This document shows, in pieces, positions 48,390 through 57,091 of a DNA stretch of 64,000 nt. Location: NCBI RefSeq assembly GCF_014643175.1, contig NZ_BMJH01000004.1:163031-227030 (forward strand). The letters are read 5' to 3'. Source of the stretch: Hoyosella rhizosphaerae. GTDB lineage: Bacteria > Actinomycetota > Actinomycetes > Mycobacteriales > Mycobacteriaceae. Every line of letters begins with the position of its first letter. Positions within the stretch are counted from its first letter, which is position 1. The position numbers were made by a program, and so were the translations under genes. A model generated the notes under the pieces. It ran no database searches, was not told where the DNA came from, and was given only the letters and a program-made list of their open reading frames with translations.

Positions 48390-48815
48390 GTGAAGTTCCG
48401 GATGCTGCGCCGCGCGCGACGAGCGGTGTACCTACTTGCCGGTGGCATCACGCTGCTTGCCGCGATCTTGGTCATTGGGGCTTGGCGCAACGACATGATC
48501 ATCGAATCCGACATGGGCGTGGCAACAGCCGAGGTGCTTTCTGCAGGTATGCGCAGGTCCGCAATTATTTTCAGCACCCCAGACGGGGTCCTGCACAACC
48601 CACGCCTCGGGGTCCTGTACCCAACAGACCTCACCGTCGGGCAGCGAATCGAAGTGGAATATGCCCGCACCGACCCCGACCTTGTTCGCGTCGCAGGCCG
48701 CGACGCGCGCGTAGCAATCGTCCCTGCAGCCTCCGTCGCACTCGTCGCCTGGCTGGTGGCCACGCCATTTCTGCTGCTCATTCGGCGCGAGTTAAATCAA
48801 GCTGAACAACACTGA
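48390..48815 (+). CDS. DUF3592 membrane protein (Rv0556-like)
   Basis: This 141-residue protein has an N-terminal helix (AVYLLAGGITLLAAILVIGAW) and a C-terminal helix (VPAASVALVAWLVATPFLLLI) around a small extracytoplasmic beta domain (VATAEVLSAGMRRSAIIFST; GVLYPTDLTVGQRIEVEY), the DUF3592 layout. The function is unknown. GTG start, 2 bp after menD, suggests translational coupling. Position and architecture match Rv0556. Confidence 0.8.
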   Translation: MKFRMLRRARRAVYLLAGGITLLAAILVIGAWRNDMIIESDMGVATAEVLSAGMRRSAIIFSTPDGVLHNPRLGVLYPTDLTVGQRIEVEYARTDPDLVRVAGRDARVAIVPAASVALVAWLVATPFLLLIRRELNQAEQH

Positions 48816-48914
48816 CACAACAAGCAGATATCTAAACCAGAGTTTTGGCATAGGTTCGCGCAGAAGACACATGATGCTTGCCTGCTCGACGTGCGAGTCA
48901 ATCACTCTTCAAGT

Positions 48915-50054
48915 ATGCGTATAGCCATCGTCTCCGAATCCTTCCTGCCGAATGTTAACGGCGTGACGAACTCGGTCCTCCGCGTGCTTGAGCACCTCAA
49001 GCGAAACGGCCACGAGGCTATCGTCATTGCGCCAGACGCCATTGGGGACGAGGAAGCAGTCACCGAATATGAGGGCTTCCCCATTCTCCGCGTGCCTGCG
49101 GTGATGGTGCCGATGGTGACATCACTACCCGTCGGCCTACCACAACCATGGATTACCAACGCACTTCGCGAATTCGACCCAGACGTTGTGCACCTAGCAT
49201 CGCCCTTCCTCCTCGGCGCAGGCGGACTTGGGGCTGCTCATCGCCTCAACATCCCCACAGTTGCCATCTTCCAAACCGACGTCGCTGGTTTCGCAGACAG
49301 CTACGGACTGGGGTTGACCTCTCGAGCCGCGTGGCGGTGGACACGGAAGATTCACCGAGGCGCCTCCCGAACTCTGGCACCCTCGACAGTGTCGGTGAAT
49401 GACCTGGAGCAGCATGGCATCCCACGCGTACACCGGTGGGGCAGGGGAGTCGACGTCGATCGCTTCAACCCAGTACGCCGAAGCGGTGAACTTCGCGAAA
49501 GCTGGACACCAGAAGGCAAACTCATCGTCGGCTTCGTAGGCCGACTAGCACCGGAAAAGCACGTCGAACGACTGGCCGTGCTGCACCACCGTGACGACGT
49601 TCAACTGGTCATCGTGGGCGATGGTCCAGCATTGCCGAAGTTGCAGCGACTGATGCCCACCGCGATCTTCACCGGCCAACTCGGCGGCCTCGAACTAGCC
49701 CAGGCCTACGCAAGCTTCGACGTGTTCGTCCACACCGGAGACCACGAAACATTCTGCCAAGCGATCCAAGAAGGCCTCGCAAGCGGTATCCCCGTCATCG
49801 GCCCCGATGCTGGCGGACCCAAAGACCTCATCGCCCACGCGCGCACAGGGTTCCTACTCCCAGTGCCAGGCTTTGAAGGCGTCCTCTCCGGCGCGATCGA
49901 CACATTCCTCGACCCGGTTGTGCGTTCCCAGTTCGGCCGCGCGGCGCGACGATCAGTACTCAAGCGCACCTGGCCAGCAATCTGCGACGAACTACTTGGG
50001 CATTACGCCGAAGTCGCCGGGTATGGCGTGGGTGAACTTTCCGCGACAGCGTAA
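48915..50054 (+). CDS. mgtA: GDP-mannose-dependent alpha-mannosyltransferase (MgtA-like)
   Basis: This 379-residue GT-B glycosyltransferase of family GT4 begins [24 protein letters not shown]. The donor-site features are [31 protein letters not shown] and the EX7E-type glutamates there. It matches M. tuberculosis MgtA (Rv0557), which adds mannose to a glucuronyl-diacylglycerol glycolipid; PimB-like activity has also been proposed for this protein. ATG 48915 is preferred over a GTG eight codons upstream. It follows menD and the DUF3592 gene as in mycobacteria. Confidence 0.92.
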   Translation: MRIAIVSESFLPNVNGVTNSVLRVLEHLKRNGHEAIVIAPDAIGDEEAVTEYEGFPILRVPAVMVPMVTSLPVGLPQPWITNALREFDPDVVHLASPFLLGAGGLGAAHRLNIPTVAIFQTDVAGFADSYGLGLTSRAAWRWTRKIHRGASRTLAPSTVSVNDLEQHGIPRVHRWGRGVDVDRFNPVRRSGELRESWTPEGKLIVGFVGRLAPEKHVERLAVLHHRDDVQLVIVGDGPALPKLQRLMPTAIFTGQLGGLELAQAYASFDVFVHTGDHETFCQAIQEGLASGIPVIGPDAGGPKDLIAHARTGFLLPVPGFEGVLSGAIDTFLDPVVRSQFGRAARRSVLKRTWPAICDELLGHYAEVAGYGVGELSATA

Positions 50055-50090
50055 GGCTTGATGTGGCTGGGGCTCTGGGGTGGTCTGGCT

Positions 50091-50178
50091 CCCGTCGGTC
50101 GTGCCCGTCCCGCCCGTCGGTCGTGCCCGTTCCGCCCGTCGGTCGTGCCCTTCCCGTCCGTCGGTCGTGCCCGTCCCG
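50091..50178 (+). repeat. Four 22-bp tandem repeats (minisatellite)
   Basis: There are four contiguous 22-nt units, at 50091-50112, 50113-50134, 50135-50156 and 50157-50178, built on YCCGTCGGTCGTGCCCGTCCCG. Each copy has at most two changes, and a partial fifth unit (TCCGACCG) follows. It is intergenic, 36 bp after the mgtA-like stop and directly before a palindrome. There are no spacers, so it is not a CRISPR array. Frames through it encode repetitive Arg/Gly/Thr peptides and are not taken as genes. Confidence 0.92.
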
Positions 50179-50186
50179 TCCGACCG

Positions 50187-50244
50187 CATGTGCAGAATTT
50201 TGCAGCCCTCCGAAGCCGTTTTGGCATGCAAAATTCAGCACATG
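50187..50244. repeat. 58-bp palindromic element
   Basis: The 18-bp arms (50187-50204 and 50227-50244) are complementary at all but one position, CATGTGCAGAATTTTGCA against TGCAAAATTCAGCACATG, around a 22-nt spacer. It is AT-rich against the GC-rich tandem array beside it, and lies between that array and the AraC/DinB gene. A similar 58-bp element lies after the next two genes (51814-51871). Confidence 0.85.
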
Positions 50245-50366
50245 TGAAACTTTGGCACGCGCACAGCGCCGAACCGGAAGCCCGCCAGCCACGAACCCAC
50301 AATTGGCCCGCCAATGAGCACAAACTGTCAAGCGCATAGGCATCCTGAGGGCCGATACTAAAAAGC

Positions 50367-51263
50367 ATGCCCCCGCTTGCACGTGACCGTCTCCGTGAGT
50401 TGCTTGATGCAGTCTTAAACACTGGGTCGACGTCGCGTGAGGATATGGCGAATGCTGCCTTCACGTCGCAGCATCACTTCAGTCGGTTGGTGCGATCCTC
50501 GACGGAGGAGTCGCCGGTGGCGTTGAAACGTCGGGTGATCCTTGAGCGGGCGGCGTGGCGGTTGAGGTCCGGCGAAACTGTCACAGATGTCGCGTTTTCT
50601 GAGGGTTATGAGTCGGTGGAGGGGTTTTCGCGGGCATTCAGCAGGGCTTTTGGGTTTCCCCCTCGGGATGCTGGCAATGCGAAATCTCACTGGTTGAGTG
50701 CGCCGAACGGGATTCATTTTCACCCTCCGAATGCGTTGTGGGTTACTGAAGCGGAGCGGGCGCCGGTGGCCGATGTAACTGCGGTGATGGTGCGTCATGA
50801 CGTTGACGACACGGGGTATCTCCTGCGTGTGGCGGCGGAACTGGGCGAGGACGACTTTCATCGAACTCTGATGCCAGGGCATGTGGTGTTGAAGTGGGAT
50901 GGCCCTGAGGAATCGATCGCGCAGATTTTGGATCACATGTTGTGGACGAAGGAAGTGTGGTTGGCGTCCATTGATGGGGAGAACATGCCGCCGAGGCTCG
51001 GGCTGGATCATTCGTCTCTTGTGGCGCGGCATGGGGTGGTGGCTCCGCGGTGGGTTCAGATGGCGGAGTCGGTCAATCCCAGTGACACGTTGATCGATGC
51101 GATTTGTGATCCGCCGGAGAGTTTCTCGCTGGGCAGCGTGATTGCGCATGTCGTGACGTTTGCTGCGTATCGACGTCAGTTGGTGCGGCAGTTGCTCAGG
51201 CGGGTGGGTGTCGAAGTGAATGACGGGGATCCGATTATGTGGTTACGCGAAGGGGTTGAGTAG
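50367..51263 (+). CDS. AraC-type HTH / DinB-like domain protein
   Basis: This 298-residue protein has an N-terminal AraC/XylS DNA-binding domain (about 10-105): DMANAAFTSQHHFSRLVRSS and the second helix-turn-helix VTDVAFSEGYESVEGFSRAF with GFPPRDAG. The C-terminal half resembles the DinB four-helix superfamily (ESIAQILDHMLWTKEVWLAS; SVIAHVVTFAAYRRQLVRQLL, with metal-ligand-type histidines). This architecture recurs in actinobacteria; the signal is unknown. The dihydrofolate-reductase-like gene follows after 2 bp. Confidence 0.82.
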   Translation: MPPLARDRLRELLDAVLNTGSTSREDMANAAFTSQHHFSRLVRSSTEESPVALKRRVILERAAWRLRSGETVTDVAFSEGYESVEGFSRAFSRAFGFPPRDAGNAKSHWLSAPNGIHFHPPNALWVTEAERAPVADVTAVMVRHDVDDTGYLLRVAAELGEDDFHRTLMPGHVVLKWDGPEESIAQILDHMLWTKEVWLASIDGENMPPRLGLDHSSLVARHGVVAPRWVQMAESVNPSDTLIDAICDPPESFSLGSVIAHVVTFAAYRRQLVRQLLRRVGVEVNDGDPIMWLREGVE

Positions 51264-51265
51264 CT

Positions 51266-51799
51266 ATGCGTATGAAAACACAGTTTTTCACGGCATCGAG
51301 TCTGGATGGCTTTATTGCCACCGATGAGGATTCTTTAGATTGGTTGATTACCCGTGAGCATTTTCCGGACGGGGTGCTGAACTACCGGGACTTCATTGCT
51401 GATGTCGGGGCGATTGTTATGGGGTCGACCACGTATGAGTGGGTGTTGAACTCGGGCGAACCGTGGGATTACACGATGCCGTGCTGGGTGCTGACAAGTC
51501 GGGAATCGTTGCCGCTACCTGCGGGCGATGCGAATGTGACGTTCAGCAATGCCGGTATCAGGCAGGTGCATGCGGACATGGTTGATGCCGCTCAGGGCCG
51601 GAACATTTGGGTGGTCGGTGGTGGTGATGTTGCCGGGCAGTTCGCCGATGCGGGTGTGCTCGATGAACTGATTGTGTCGTTCGCTCCGGTGACGTTGGGG
51701 TCTGGGAAGCCTTTGTTGCCGCGGCATGTGGAGTTGCGGCTTGAGGAATGTGGTCAGAACGGTGAGTTTTTGTGTGCGCGTTACAGCGTGGTGCGTTAA
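51266..51799 (+). CDS. Dihydrofolate reductase / RibD C-terminal family protein
   Basis: This 177-residue protein of the RibD-C/DHFR-like fold has ASSLDGFIATDEDSLDWL at the start, AIVMGSTTYEWVL, the glycine-rich WVVGGGDVAGQF and the final LDELIVSFAPVTLGSGKPLLP. These stand-alone proteins reduce unknown pteridine- or flavin-like substrates with NADPH. It is coupled to the AraC/DinB gene (2 bp gap), which probably regulates or co-functions with it. The pair is bounded by two 58-bp palindromes. Confidence 0.88.
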   Translation: MRMKTQFFTASSLDGFIATDEDSLDWLITREHFPDGVLNYRDFIADVGAIVMGSTTYEWVLNSGEPWDYTMPCWVLTSRESLPLPAGDANVTFSNAGIRQVHADMVDAAQGRNIWVVGGGDVAGQFADAGVLDELIVSFAPVTLGSGKPLLPRHVELRLEECGQNGEFLCARYSVVR

Positions 51800-51813
51800 C
51801 AGCGGCGGTACCG

Positions 51814-51871
51814 CTTGTGTGCACATTCTCGCCAAATCTGAGCACTTTTTGTGCGAGAAACTGCACACAAG
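51814..51871. repeat. 58-bp palindromic element (second copy type)
   Basis: The 19-bp arms (51814-51832 and 51853-51871) pair except at two adjacent positions, CTTGTGTGCACATTCTCGC against GCGAGAAACTGCACACAAG, around a 20-nt spacer. It starts 15 bp after the RibD-like stop. Length and TGTGCA ends match the element at 50187-50244; internal sequence similarity is partial. It could double as a terminator. Confidence 0.82.
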
Positions 51872-51933
51872 TGGGAGCGGAGCTCGGCAAGCATGGCGCA
51901 GCGCCGCGCGAGACCGGGTAGGTTCAAGATGTG

Positions 51934-52629
51934 ATGAACGCGCAGACGGTACGTGCCACTTTGGAGAAGGATCCACGCGAAGTGGCTTCGATGTTCGACG
52001 GTGTCGCTCGACGGTATGACATCACAAATACTGTGTTGTCATTTGGTCAGGACAGGGCTTGGCGCAAAGCGACGAGGCGTGCTTTGCGGCTGCAGCCTGG
52101 TGAGGTTGTTCTAGATCTCGCTGCGGGCACGGGGGTATCGACGGTCGAGCTTGCGAAGTCTGGTGCGACGGTGGTCGCGGCTGATTTCTCGCAGGGCATG
52201 TTGCAGGCGGGGCGGTGGCGCAAGGTTCCTATGGTTGCGGGCGATGCGTTGCATTTGCCGTTTGCCGATTCTGTGTTCGACGCAGTGACGATCTCGTTTG
52301 GCTTGCGGAATGTTGCAGACATTGACGCGGCTTTGGCGGAATTGCGTCGTGTGACCAAGCCTGGCGGTCGACTGGTGGTGTGTGAGTTTTCTGCACCCGT
52401 CGTGCCGGTTCTGCGTACGGGCTACATGGAGTATTTGATGAAAGCTTTGCCGGCAGTTGCGCGGTCGGTGAGTTCAAACCCCGATGCGTATGTGTACTTG
52501 GCGGAGTCGATTCGGGCGTGGCCTGATCAGGGTGAATTGGCTGTGAAGATCGCCAATGCTGGTTGGTCTGGGGTGCAGTGGCGAAATTTGACGGGTGGAA
52601 TCGTGGCGCTTCATCGCGCTACTTGCTGA
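51934..52629 (+). CDS. menG: Demethylmenaquinone methyltransferase
   Basis: This 231-residue class I methyltransferase of the UbiE/MenG family performs the last menaquinone step. Its SAM motif is [17 protein letters not shown], and the family signatures [18 protein letters not shown] and [13 protein letters not shown] are present. It lacks the extra C-terminal length of E. coli UbiE, as actinobacterial forms do. ATG 51934 is preferred; a GTG lies one codon earlier. It corresponds to Rv0558 in the same gene neighbourhood. Confidence 0.94.
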   Translation: MNAQTVRATLEKDPREVASMFDGVARRYDITNTVLSFGQDRAWRKATRRALRLQPGEVVLDLAAGTGVSTVELAKSGATVVAADFSQGMLQAGRWRKVPMVAGDALHLPFADSVFDAVTISFGLRNVADIDAALAELRRVTKPGGRLVVCEFSAPVVPVLRTGYMEYLMKALPAVARSVSSNPDAYVYLAESIRAWPDQGELAVKIANAGWSGVQWRNLTGGIVALHRATC

Positions 52630-52676
52630 TTGCGACACGGTGGGGTGACGCTACCCGCACTCCAGTAACTGTGACA

Positions 52677-52710
52677 TTCTGTCTCGGGAAGATGTTTTCC
52701 TGAGACAGAA
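52677..52710. promoter_or_regulatory. 34-bp palindrome before the CoA-transferase gene
   Basis: Arms TTCTGTCTCGGGAA (52677-52690) and TTCCTGAGACAGAA (52697-52710) pair fully if one G-U is allowed, with a 6-nt loop. It ends 12 bp before the ATG and abuts the AAAAGGGG ribosome binding site. No T-run follows, so an operator is more likely than a terminator. The TetR-family gene converging on the downstream gene is a candidate regulator. Confidence 0.7.
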
Positions 52711-52722
52711 AAGGGGATCACA

Positions 52723-53814
52723 ATGCCGGGACCACTCGCGGGTATCCGCGTAATCGAAATGGCGGGCCTCGCACCGGGGCCCTTCGGATGCATGATGCTT
52801 GCAGATCTAGGCGCTGATGTCCTCCGAATCGAACGAGCGGGTGGCGGCGGACTGGTGCCACCAGAAGGCCCTCTCGATCGTGGAAAATACTCTCTCAGCT
52901 TGGACGTAAAAAACCCCGCCGACCTGGAAAAGCTTCTCGCGTTGTGCGACAACGCGGACGTTTTCGTTGAAGGCTTTCGCCCCGGTGTGGCTGAACGGAT
53001 CGGTATCGGGCCAGAAGATTTGCACGCCCGCAACCCGAGGCTCATCTACGGACGCATTACCGGCTGGGGTCAGGACGGGCCACTCGCGCCGCGGGCCGGA
53101 CACGACATCAACTACGCGGCGATCTCCGGTGCGCTTGACCTCCTCGGTCGCGAGGGCGAGAAACCAACCCCACCAGTGAACCTCCTCGCGGATTTCGCGG
53201 GCGGCGGGATGCTACTCGCGCTAGGAGTGCTAGCGGCTTTGCATGAACGCAACTCGTCGAACAAGGGCCAAGTTATTGATGCGGCGATGGTGGACGGTGC
53301 GGCGTTAATGACGACCTTCCTCCACGGGATGCATGACGCTGGTCTGTGGAATGGCGCACGAGGCACCAATCTTCTTGACACGGGTGCTGCGTGTTATGAC
53401 ACCTACGAGACAGCTGACGGAAAATACATGGCGGTAGGGGCGCTGGAGCCACAATTCCACGCGGCACTCATTGAGAAACTCGAACTTGATGCCGACGAGC
53501 TCCCATTTCATCTTGATCCCACGGGTTGGCCACAGTGGCGAGAAACATTGACCAACGCATTTGTGCGACGCACACAAGCTGAATGGGCGGAGATCTTTGA
53601 AGGCTCCGACGCCTGCGTTTCGCCCGTTCTTTCGGCCTGGGATGCGCATGAGCATCCGCACAACAAGGCACGCGAGACATTCGTCAGCATCGGGGGAGTG
53701 CAACAACCAGCCCCCGCGCCCAGGTTTAGCCGAACAGCGCTGTCCACGCCGCATGAGCCAGGTAAACAGCCTCCCGCTGAATACCTTCAATCGTGGGGCT
53801 TAACCGAGGAGTAG
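52723..53814 (+). CDS. mcr: Alpha-methylacyl-CoA racemase (CaiB/BaiF family)
   Basis: This 363-residue class III CoA-transferase-fold enzyme is expected to epimerise 2-methylacyl-CoA, allowing beta-oxidation of branched chains and sterol side chains. Residues matching the M. tuberculosis MCR catalytic set are in register with a one-residue shift: His127 and Asp128 (AGHDINYAA), Asp157 (LLADFAGG) and Glu242 (GALEPQF). It has a clear ATG with an AAGGGG site. The 3' end overlaps the TetR gene by 15 bp. Confidence 0.9.
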   Translation: MPGPLAGIRVIEMAGLAPGPFGCMMLADLGADVLRIERAGGGGLVPPEGPLDRGKYSLSLDVKNPADLEKLLALCDNADVFVEGFRPGVAERIGIGPEDLHARNPRLIYGRITGWGQDGPLAPRAGHDINYAAISGALDLLGREGEKPTPPVNLLADFAGGGMLLALGVLAALHERNSSNKGQVIDAAMVDGAALMTTFLHGMHDAGLWNGARGTNLLDTGAACYDTYETADGKYMAVGALEPQFHAALIEKLELDADELPFHLDPTGWPQWRETLTNAFVRRTQAEWAEIFEGSDACVSPVLSAWDAHEHPHNKARETFVSIGGVQQPAPAPRFSRTALSTPHEPGKQPPAEYLQSWGLTEE

Positions 53815-54585
53815 AGGCCTAATATCGCCGGTGATATCGGCGAGGGGTGCGGTCCTGTCAATTTTTGAACCAAGATCGTGGATGGCGCTCTCAATCACGG
53901 CCAAAGCGGAGTTCGACAGCACCTCGGCGAGTTCATCACTCGTCAGCAGGGGTGATTCAGAACTCAGCCATTGGTTGACAGCGCCGTCCACGAAACCGAC
54001 AAGGCCGAAAGATATGGTCGGTGCCCTATCTGTTGGTATCCGCAAAATCGTCATGCCTGCCGAGACCACGTCAGTTACGTAGCGACCAAAGGCAGTTCTG
54101 ATTCCGTCGAGCGAATCTGGTGCGCTCGCGGGGCGTTTTGGGCCACCGGACAAGAACTGGTGCAGATTTGGGTGCTCAGCGATCCAGTGCACGTAGGTGC
54201 TGATCGCCCGATTCACTGCGAACTCGACGGTTCCTTCGGGGACGAGCGCTGGGGCGAGCGTTTCCGTCAACGAGGACACGATGTGCGCCCGAACTTGCTG
54301 GTCAAGGTCGCCGCGTTCACGAAAGAGGCGATACACCACCGAGCGTGGTAGCTCTGCATATTGCGCTATCTGCTGCACTCCAACGTCGGCGCCCTCACTG
54401 TCAATCGCGCGCAAGGCAGCATCGAGTACTAATTTGCGTCGCGCTGCTTTGTGGTCCTCCCAGCGGACACTGCGACCGTCAATGACACCCTCTTCGGACT
54501 CGTTTGGGCGCGCATCGGTGGCGGAATCTGCTGGAGAACCTGAAGCGGTTTGCCGTGGAACTGGTGGCTTATTGAGTGACGACAC
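53800..54585 (-). CDS. TetR-family transcriptional regulator
   Basis: This 261-residue regulator has a long polar N-terminus (about 1-45) and a TetR helix-turn-helix (VGVQQIAQYAELPRSVVYRLFRERGDL, about 68-94). The C-terminal ligand-binding domain is helical with AISTYVHWIAEHPNLHQFL. A fatty-acid or acyl-CoA ligand would fit the neighbouring racemase gene, but that is inference. Upstream of its start (54628-54633) is a single TGTCTC, half of the palindrome found before the racemase gene. Confidence 0.88.
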   Translation of the reverse strand: MSSLNKPPVPRQTASGSPADSATDARPNESEEGVIDGRSVRWEDHKAARRKLVLDAALRAIDSEGADVGVQQIAQYAELPRSVVYRLFRERGDLDQQVRAHIVSSLTETLAPALVPEGTVEFAVNRAISTYVHWIAEHPNLHQFLSGGPKRPASAPDSLDGIRTAFGRYVTDVVSAGMTILRIPTDRAPTISFGLVGFVDGAVNQWLSSESPLLTSDELAEVLSNSALAVIESAIHDLGSKIDRTAPLADITGDIRPLLLG

Positions 54586-54661
54586 GCGCTTAGCTTACTT
54601 TCCGCAGACGACTAGTTCGGGCGGACTTGTCTCAAACTGACGATTCAATGACGTGCGAGGG

Positions 54662-54678
54662 CCGTAGTTTAGCTACGG
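54662..54678. promoter_or_regulatory. Short palindrome before the polyprenyl synthase gene
   Basis: Arms CCGTAG and CTACGG (6 bp) with spacer TTTAG lie between the divergent TetR and polyprenyl synthase genes. It is a possible operator; it is short, so chance is not excluded. Confidence 0.35.
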
Positions 54679-54735
54679 TATTCCATAGTGGAGGATATCC
54701 ACGGTAGCCACTGCGACAGGACGGGTACGCACATC

Positions 54736-55782
54736 GTGAATGGTGACGACTCAGTGCAAGACACAGGCGAAGCTGGTTCTTTCAAAAACACAGTCGTCGC
54801 CGGAATCGACCTGGGAGATCCTCATCTGGCTCTGTTGGTGCAGGAGCGCCTTGAAGCGGTCGAGAAGCTTCTTATTGACGAGCTGTCGGACGGCGAGGAT
54901 TTTCTCACCGACACGGCCCTTTATTTGGCCAAAGCTGGTGGGAAGCGATTCCGCCCACTTTTCACGATCCTTTGCGGAAATCTGGGCCCAAGCCCAGACT
55001 TTGACAGCATCGTGACGGCTGCGACAGTCGTGGAGATGGTTCACCTTGCGACCTTGTACCACGACGATGTGATGGATGAAGCCGATATGCGGCGTGGGGC
55101 CGTGAGCGCGAACGCTCGGTGGAGCAACAGCATTGCGATTCTTGCTGGTGACTACTTGTTCGCGCACGCGTCACGACTGTTGTCGACGTTGGGTCCCAAC
55201 GCTGTGCGTGTGATCGCCGAGACTTTTGCCGAGTTGGTCACCGGGCAGATGCGCGAAACGATTGGCGCACCTCCCGCTGAGGACAAAGTGGCGCACTACC
55301 TGAAGGTTATCCGAGAAAAGACGGCATCGTTGCTTGCCGCGTCTGGAAAATTTGGGGGGACCTTTTCCGGAGCCACCAGCGACCAGATTTTGCAGCTAGA
55401 GCGACTAGGCGACGCGGTCGGGATGGCTTTCCAGATTTGTGATGACATCATCGACATCACATCCATGACTGAGACGTCAGGTAAAACCCCTGGAACTGAC
55501 CTCAGAGAAGGGGTTTTGACGCTGCCCATGTTGTTTGCTTTGGACGACGACGGGCCTGGTAGCGATCGCCTGCGAGAACTTCTCAAGGGACCCATCACTG
55601 ATGATGCGCTCGTCGAAGAAGCCTTGACCCTATTGCGTGGATCGCGTGGGATGGCGCGAGCGCGAGACACTCTCACGAGCTACGCCGATAGCGCGCGTTC
55701 AGAGCTTGCGGGATTCAGTGACAGCTCGGCCAAGGCCGCTCTTGGGGCAGTGATTGATTACACAGTAAAACGCGTGGGTTAG
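54736..55782 (+). CDS. grcC1: Polyprenyl diphosphate synthase (GrcC1-like)
   Basis: This 348-residue trans-prenyltransferase elongates isoprenoid diphosphate, most likely for the menaquinone side chain. It has the first Asp-rich motif HDDVMDEADMRRG, the second DDIID, GGKRFRPLF and ETSGKTPGTDLREG. It resembles M. tuberculosis GrcC1 (Rv0562), which also lies downstream of menG. Start alternatives are GTG 54736 (used) and GTG 54688; homologues begin near the TVVAGIDLGDP segment, so the exact start is open. Confidence 0.9.
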   Translation: MNGDDSVQDTGEAGSFKNTVVAGIDLGDPHLALLVQERLEAVEKLLIDELSDGEDFLTDTALYLAKAGGKRFRPLFTILCGNLGPSPDFDSIVTAATVVEMVHLATLYHDDVMDEADMRRGAVSANARWSNSIAILAGDYLFAHASRLLSTLGPNAVRVIAETFAELVTGQMRETIGAPPAEDKVAHYLKVIREKTASLLAASGKFGGTFSGATSDQILQLERLGDAVGMAFQICDDIIDITSMTETSGKTPGTDLREGVLTLPMLFALDDDGPGSDRLRELLKGPITDDALVEEALTLLRGSRGMARARDTLTSYADSARSELAGFSDSSAKAALGAVIDYTVKRVG

Positions 55783-55828
55783 CGCGCCGTGCGCCTGTGG
55801 GGGCGCACGGCTCATGGTCCACCAGTCG

Positions 55829-56320
55829 CTACCGGTAGTTGATGAACTGCAGCGCTACCTCGAAATCGGCTCCCTTAAGGAGTGAAATGACGGCCTGCAG
55901 ATCGTCGCGCTTCTTGCTTGATACCCGCAGCTCGTCGCCTTGGATTTGCGCCTTGACGCCCTTAGGGCCCTCGTCGCGAATCTTCTTGGAGATTTTCTTG
56001 GCGTCTTCTTGGGAGATTCCCTGCACCAATGATCCGGTTAGTTTGTAGCCCTTGCCCGCCGGTGTTGGGTCGCCAGGCTTGAACGCCTTCATTGAGATGT
56101 CGCGGCGAACCAGCTTCTCGCGGAAGACTTCGAGTATCGCTTTCACACGATCTTCAGTGTCGGCGGACAGGACTATGTCCTCGGTCCCAGACCACTCGAT
56201 CTTCGCGCCTGTGCCGCGGAAGTCGTATCGGTTGGCGATTTCCTTCGCGGCTATGTTCAGCGCGTTGTCGACTTCTTGGCGGTCGACCTTGCTCACGATG
56301 TCGAACGATGAATCTGCCAC
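55829..56320 (-). CDS. yajQ: YajQ family nucleotide-binding protein
   Basis: This 163-residue UPF0234/YajQ protein starts [22 protein letters not shown] and ends [11 protein letters not shown], both family signatures, with GTGAKIEWS and ALQVISLL-like segments between. Members bind nucleotides or RNA, and in some bacteria cyclic di-GMP. The role here is unknown. It is convergent with the polyprenyl synthase gene; Rv0566c is the counterpart. Confidence 0.94.
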   Translation of the reverse strand: MADSSFDIVSKVDRQEVDNALNIAAKEIANRYDFRGTGAKIEWSGTEDIVLSADTEDRVKAILEVFREKLVRRDISMKAFKPGDPTPAGKGYKLTGSLVQGISQEDAKKISKKIRDEGPKGVKAQIQGDELRVSSKKRDDLQAVISLLKGADFEVALQFINYR

Positions 56321-56556
56321 AGTTGCCTCTTTCCCTCACTGATGTGCGCATCATTTGCAGATGCACGATGTCCACGAGTGCGCCACAACCATAAGGCAGG
56401 GGGACTGCTGATGGATGCAAACACCGTGGACGGCCGCAACAAAACAGGCCCGATTTGCCATTGGCATACCTGTTCGATGTATTGTGCCTTTCACACGCAA
56501 AGTGAATTGCTTGGCCCGCCGCAAGGTGTGTCACGGCGATTTTACGTGGTGTGTAC

Positions 56557-56638
56557 GGCAGGTTGCCCGAGCGGCCAAAGGGAGCGGACTGTAAATCCGT
56601 CGGCATCGCCTACGAAGGTTCGAATCCTTCACCTGCCA
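56557..56638 (+). tRNA. tRNA-Tyr (GTA)
   Basis: The 7-bp acceptor stem is GGCAGGT/ACCTGCC with discriminator A56638. The anticodon GTA is at 56591-56593, and a long variable arm is typical of Tyr. The CCA end is not encoded (CCT follows). A terminator comes right after. Confidence 0.96.
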
Positions 56639-56643
56639 CCTTC

Positions 56644-56677
56644 AAGCCTGGTTCGTGACATTTCACGAACCAGGCTT
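56644..56677 (+). terminator. Terminator after tRNA-Tyr
   Basis: A perfect 15-bp stem (56644-56658, 56663-56677) with loop CATT, followed by TTTTGGTTTTT. Confidence 0.92.
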
Positions 56678-56845
56678 TTGGTTTTTGGGCCTAATGCGCG
56701 TCAGATGACCGCGCAGTGCTGGTGATTGTGATTGTTCTATCAGGGCATTTGTAAGTTGCGCCGGTTCCTGTGTAACCTCTTGAAGGCTTCTACGCATGGC
56801 AGCAAGCAACAGTTCTTTGAGGGCTGCTAATGTGGCATAGGCTGC

Positions 56846-56918
56846 GCCCCCTTAGCTCAGTCGGCAGAGCGTTTCCATGGTAAGGAAAAGGTCAACGGTT
56901 CGATTCCGTTAGGGGGCT
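56846..56918 (+). tRNA. tRNA-Thr (GGT)
   Basis: The acceptor is GCCCCCT/AGGGGGC with discriminator T56918. The anticodon GGT is at 56879-56881 in a TTTCC/GGAAA stem. The D- and T-loops are standard (GGTTCGATTCC). The CCA is not encoded. It lies 46 bp before tRNA-Met and is probably on the same transcript. Confidence 0.96.
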
Positions 56919-56964
56919 CACTCATAAAGTGGGTTTGCTGGTAAGTCGTCAGACTGCCAGGCAA

Positions 56965-57037
56965 GGCGGTGTAGCTCAGTCGGTAGAGCAAGCGGCTCAT
57001 AATCGCTGTGTCGCCGGTTCAAGTCCGGCCACCGCTA
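56965..57037 (+). tRNA. tRNA-Met (CAT), elongator type
   Basis: The acceptor is GGCGGTG/CACCGCT (first pair G-U) with discriminator A57037. The anticodon CAT is at 56998-57000. The anticodon stem lacks the three consecutive G-C pairs of initiator tRNA, so elongator Met (or an Ile2 precursor) is more likely. Confidence 0.92.
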
Positions 57038-57051
57038 CTTGCAGGTCATGG

Positions 57052-57091
57052 CATTTGTGGGGTCGAACACTTTTGTTCGACCCCACAAATG
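57052..57091. terminator. Terminator after tRNA-Thr/tRNA-Met
   Basis: A perfect 17-bp stem (57052-57068, 57075-57091) with a 6-nt loop, followed by TTTGTGTG. Confidence 0.88.

Noticed and set aside
50091..50178. Possible CRISPR array
   Set aside because: The 22-bp units are contiguous with no spacers and no cas genes are near; it is a simple tandem array.
49960..50382. Minus-strand frames of up to 153 codons across the tandem repeats
   Set aside because: They owe their openness to the repeat, encode repetitive Arg/Gly/Thr peptides, run into the 3' end of the mannosyltransferase gene and have no family match.
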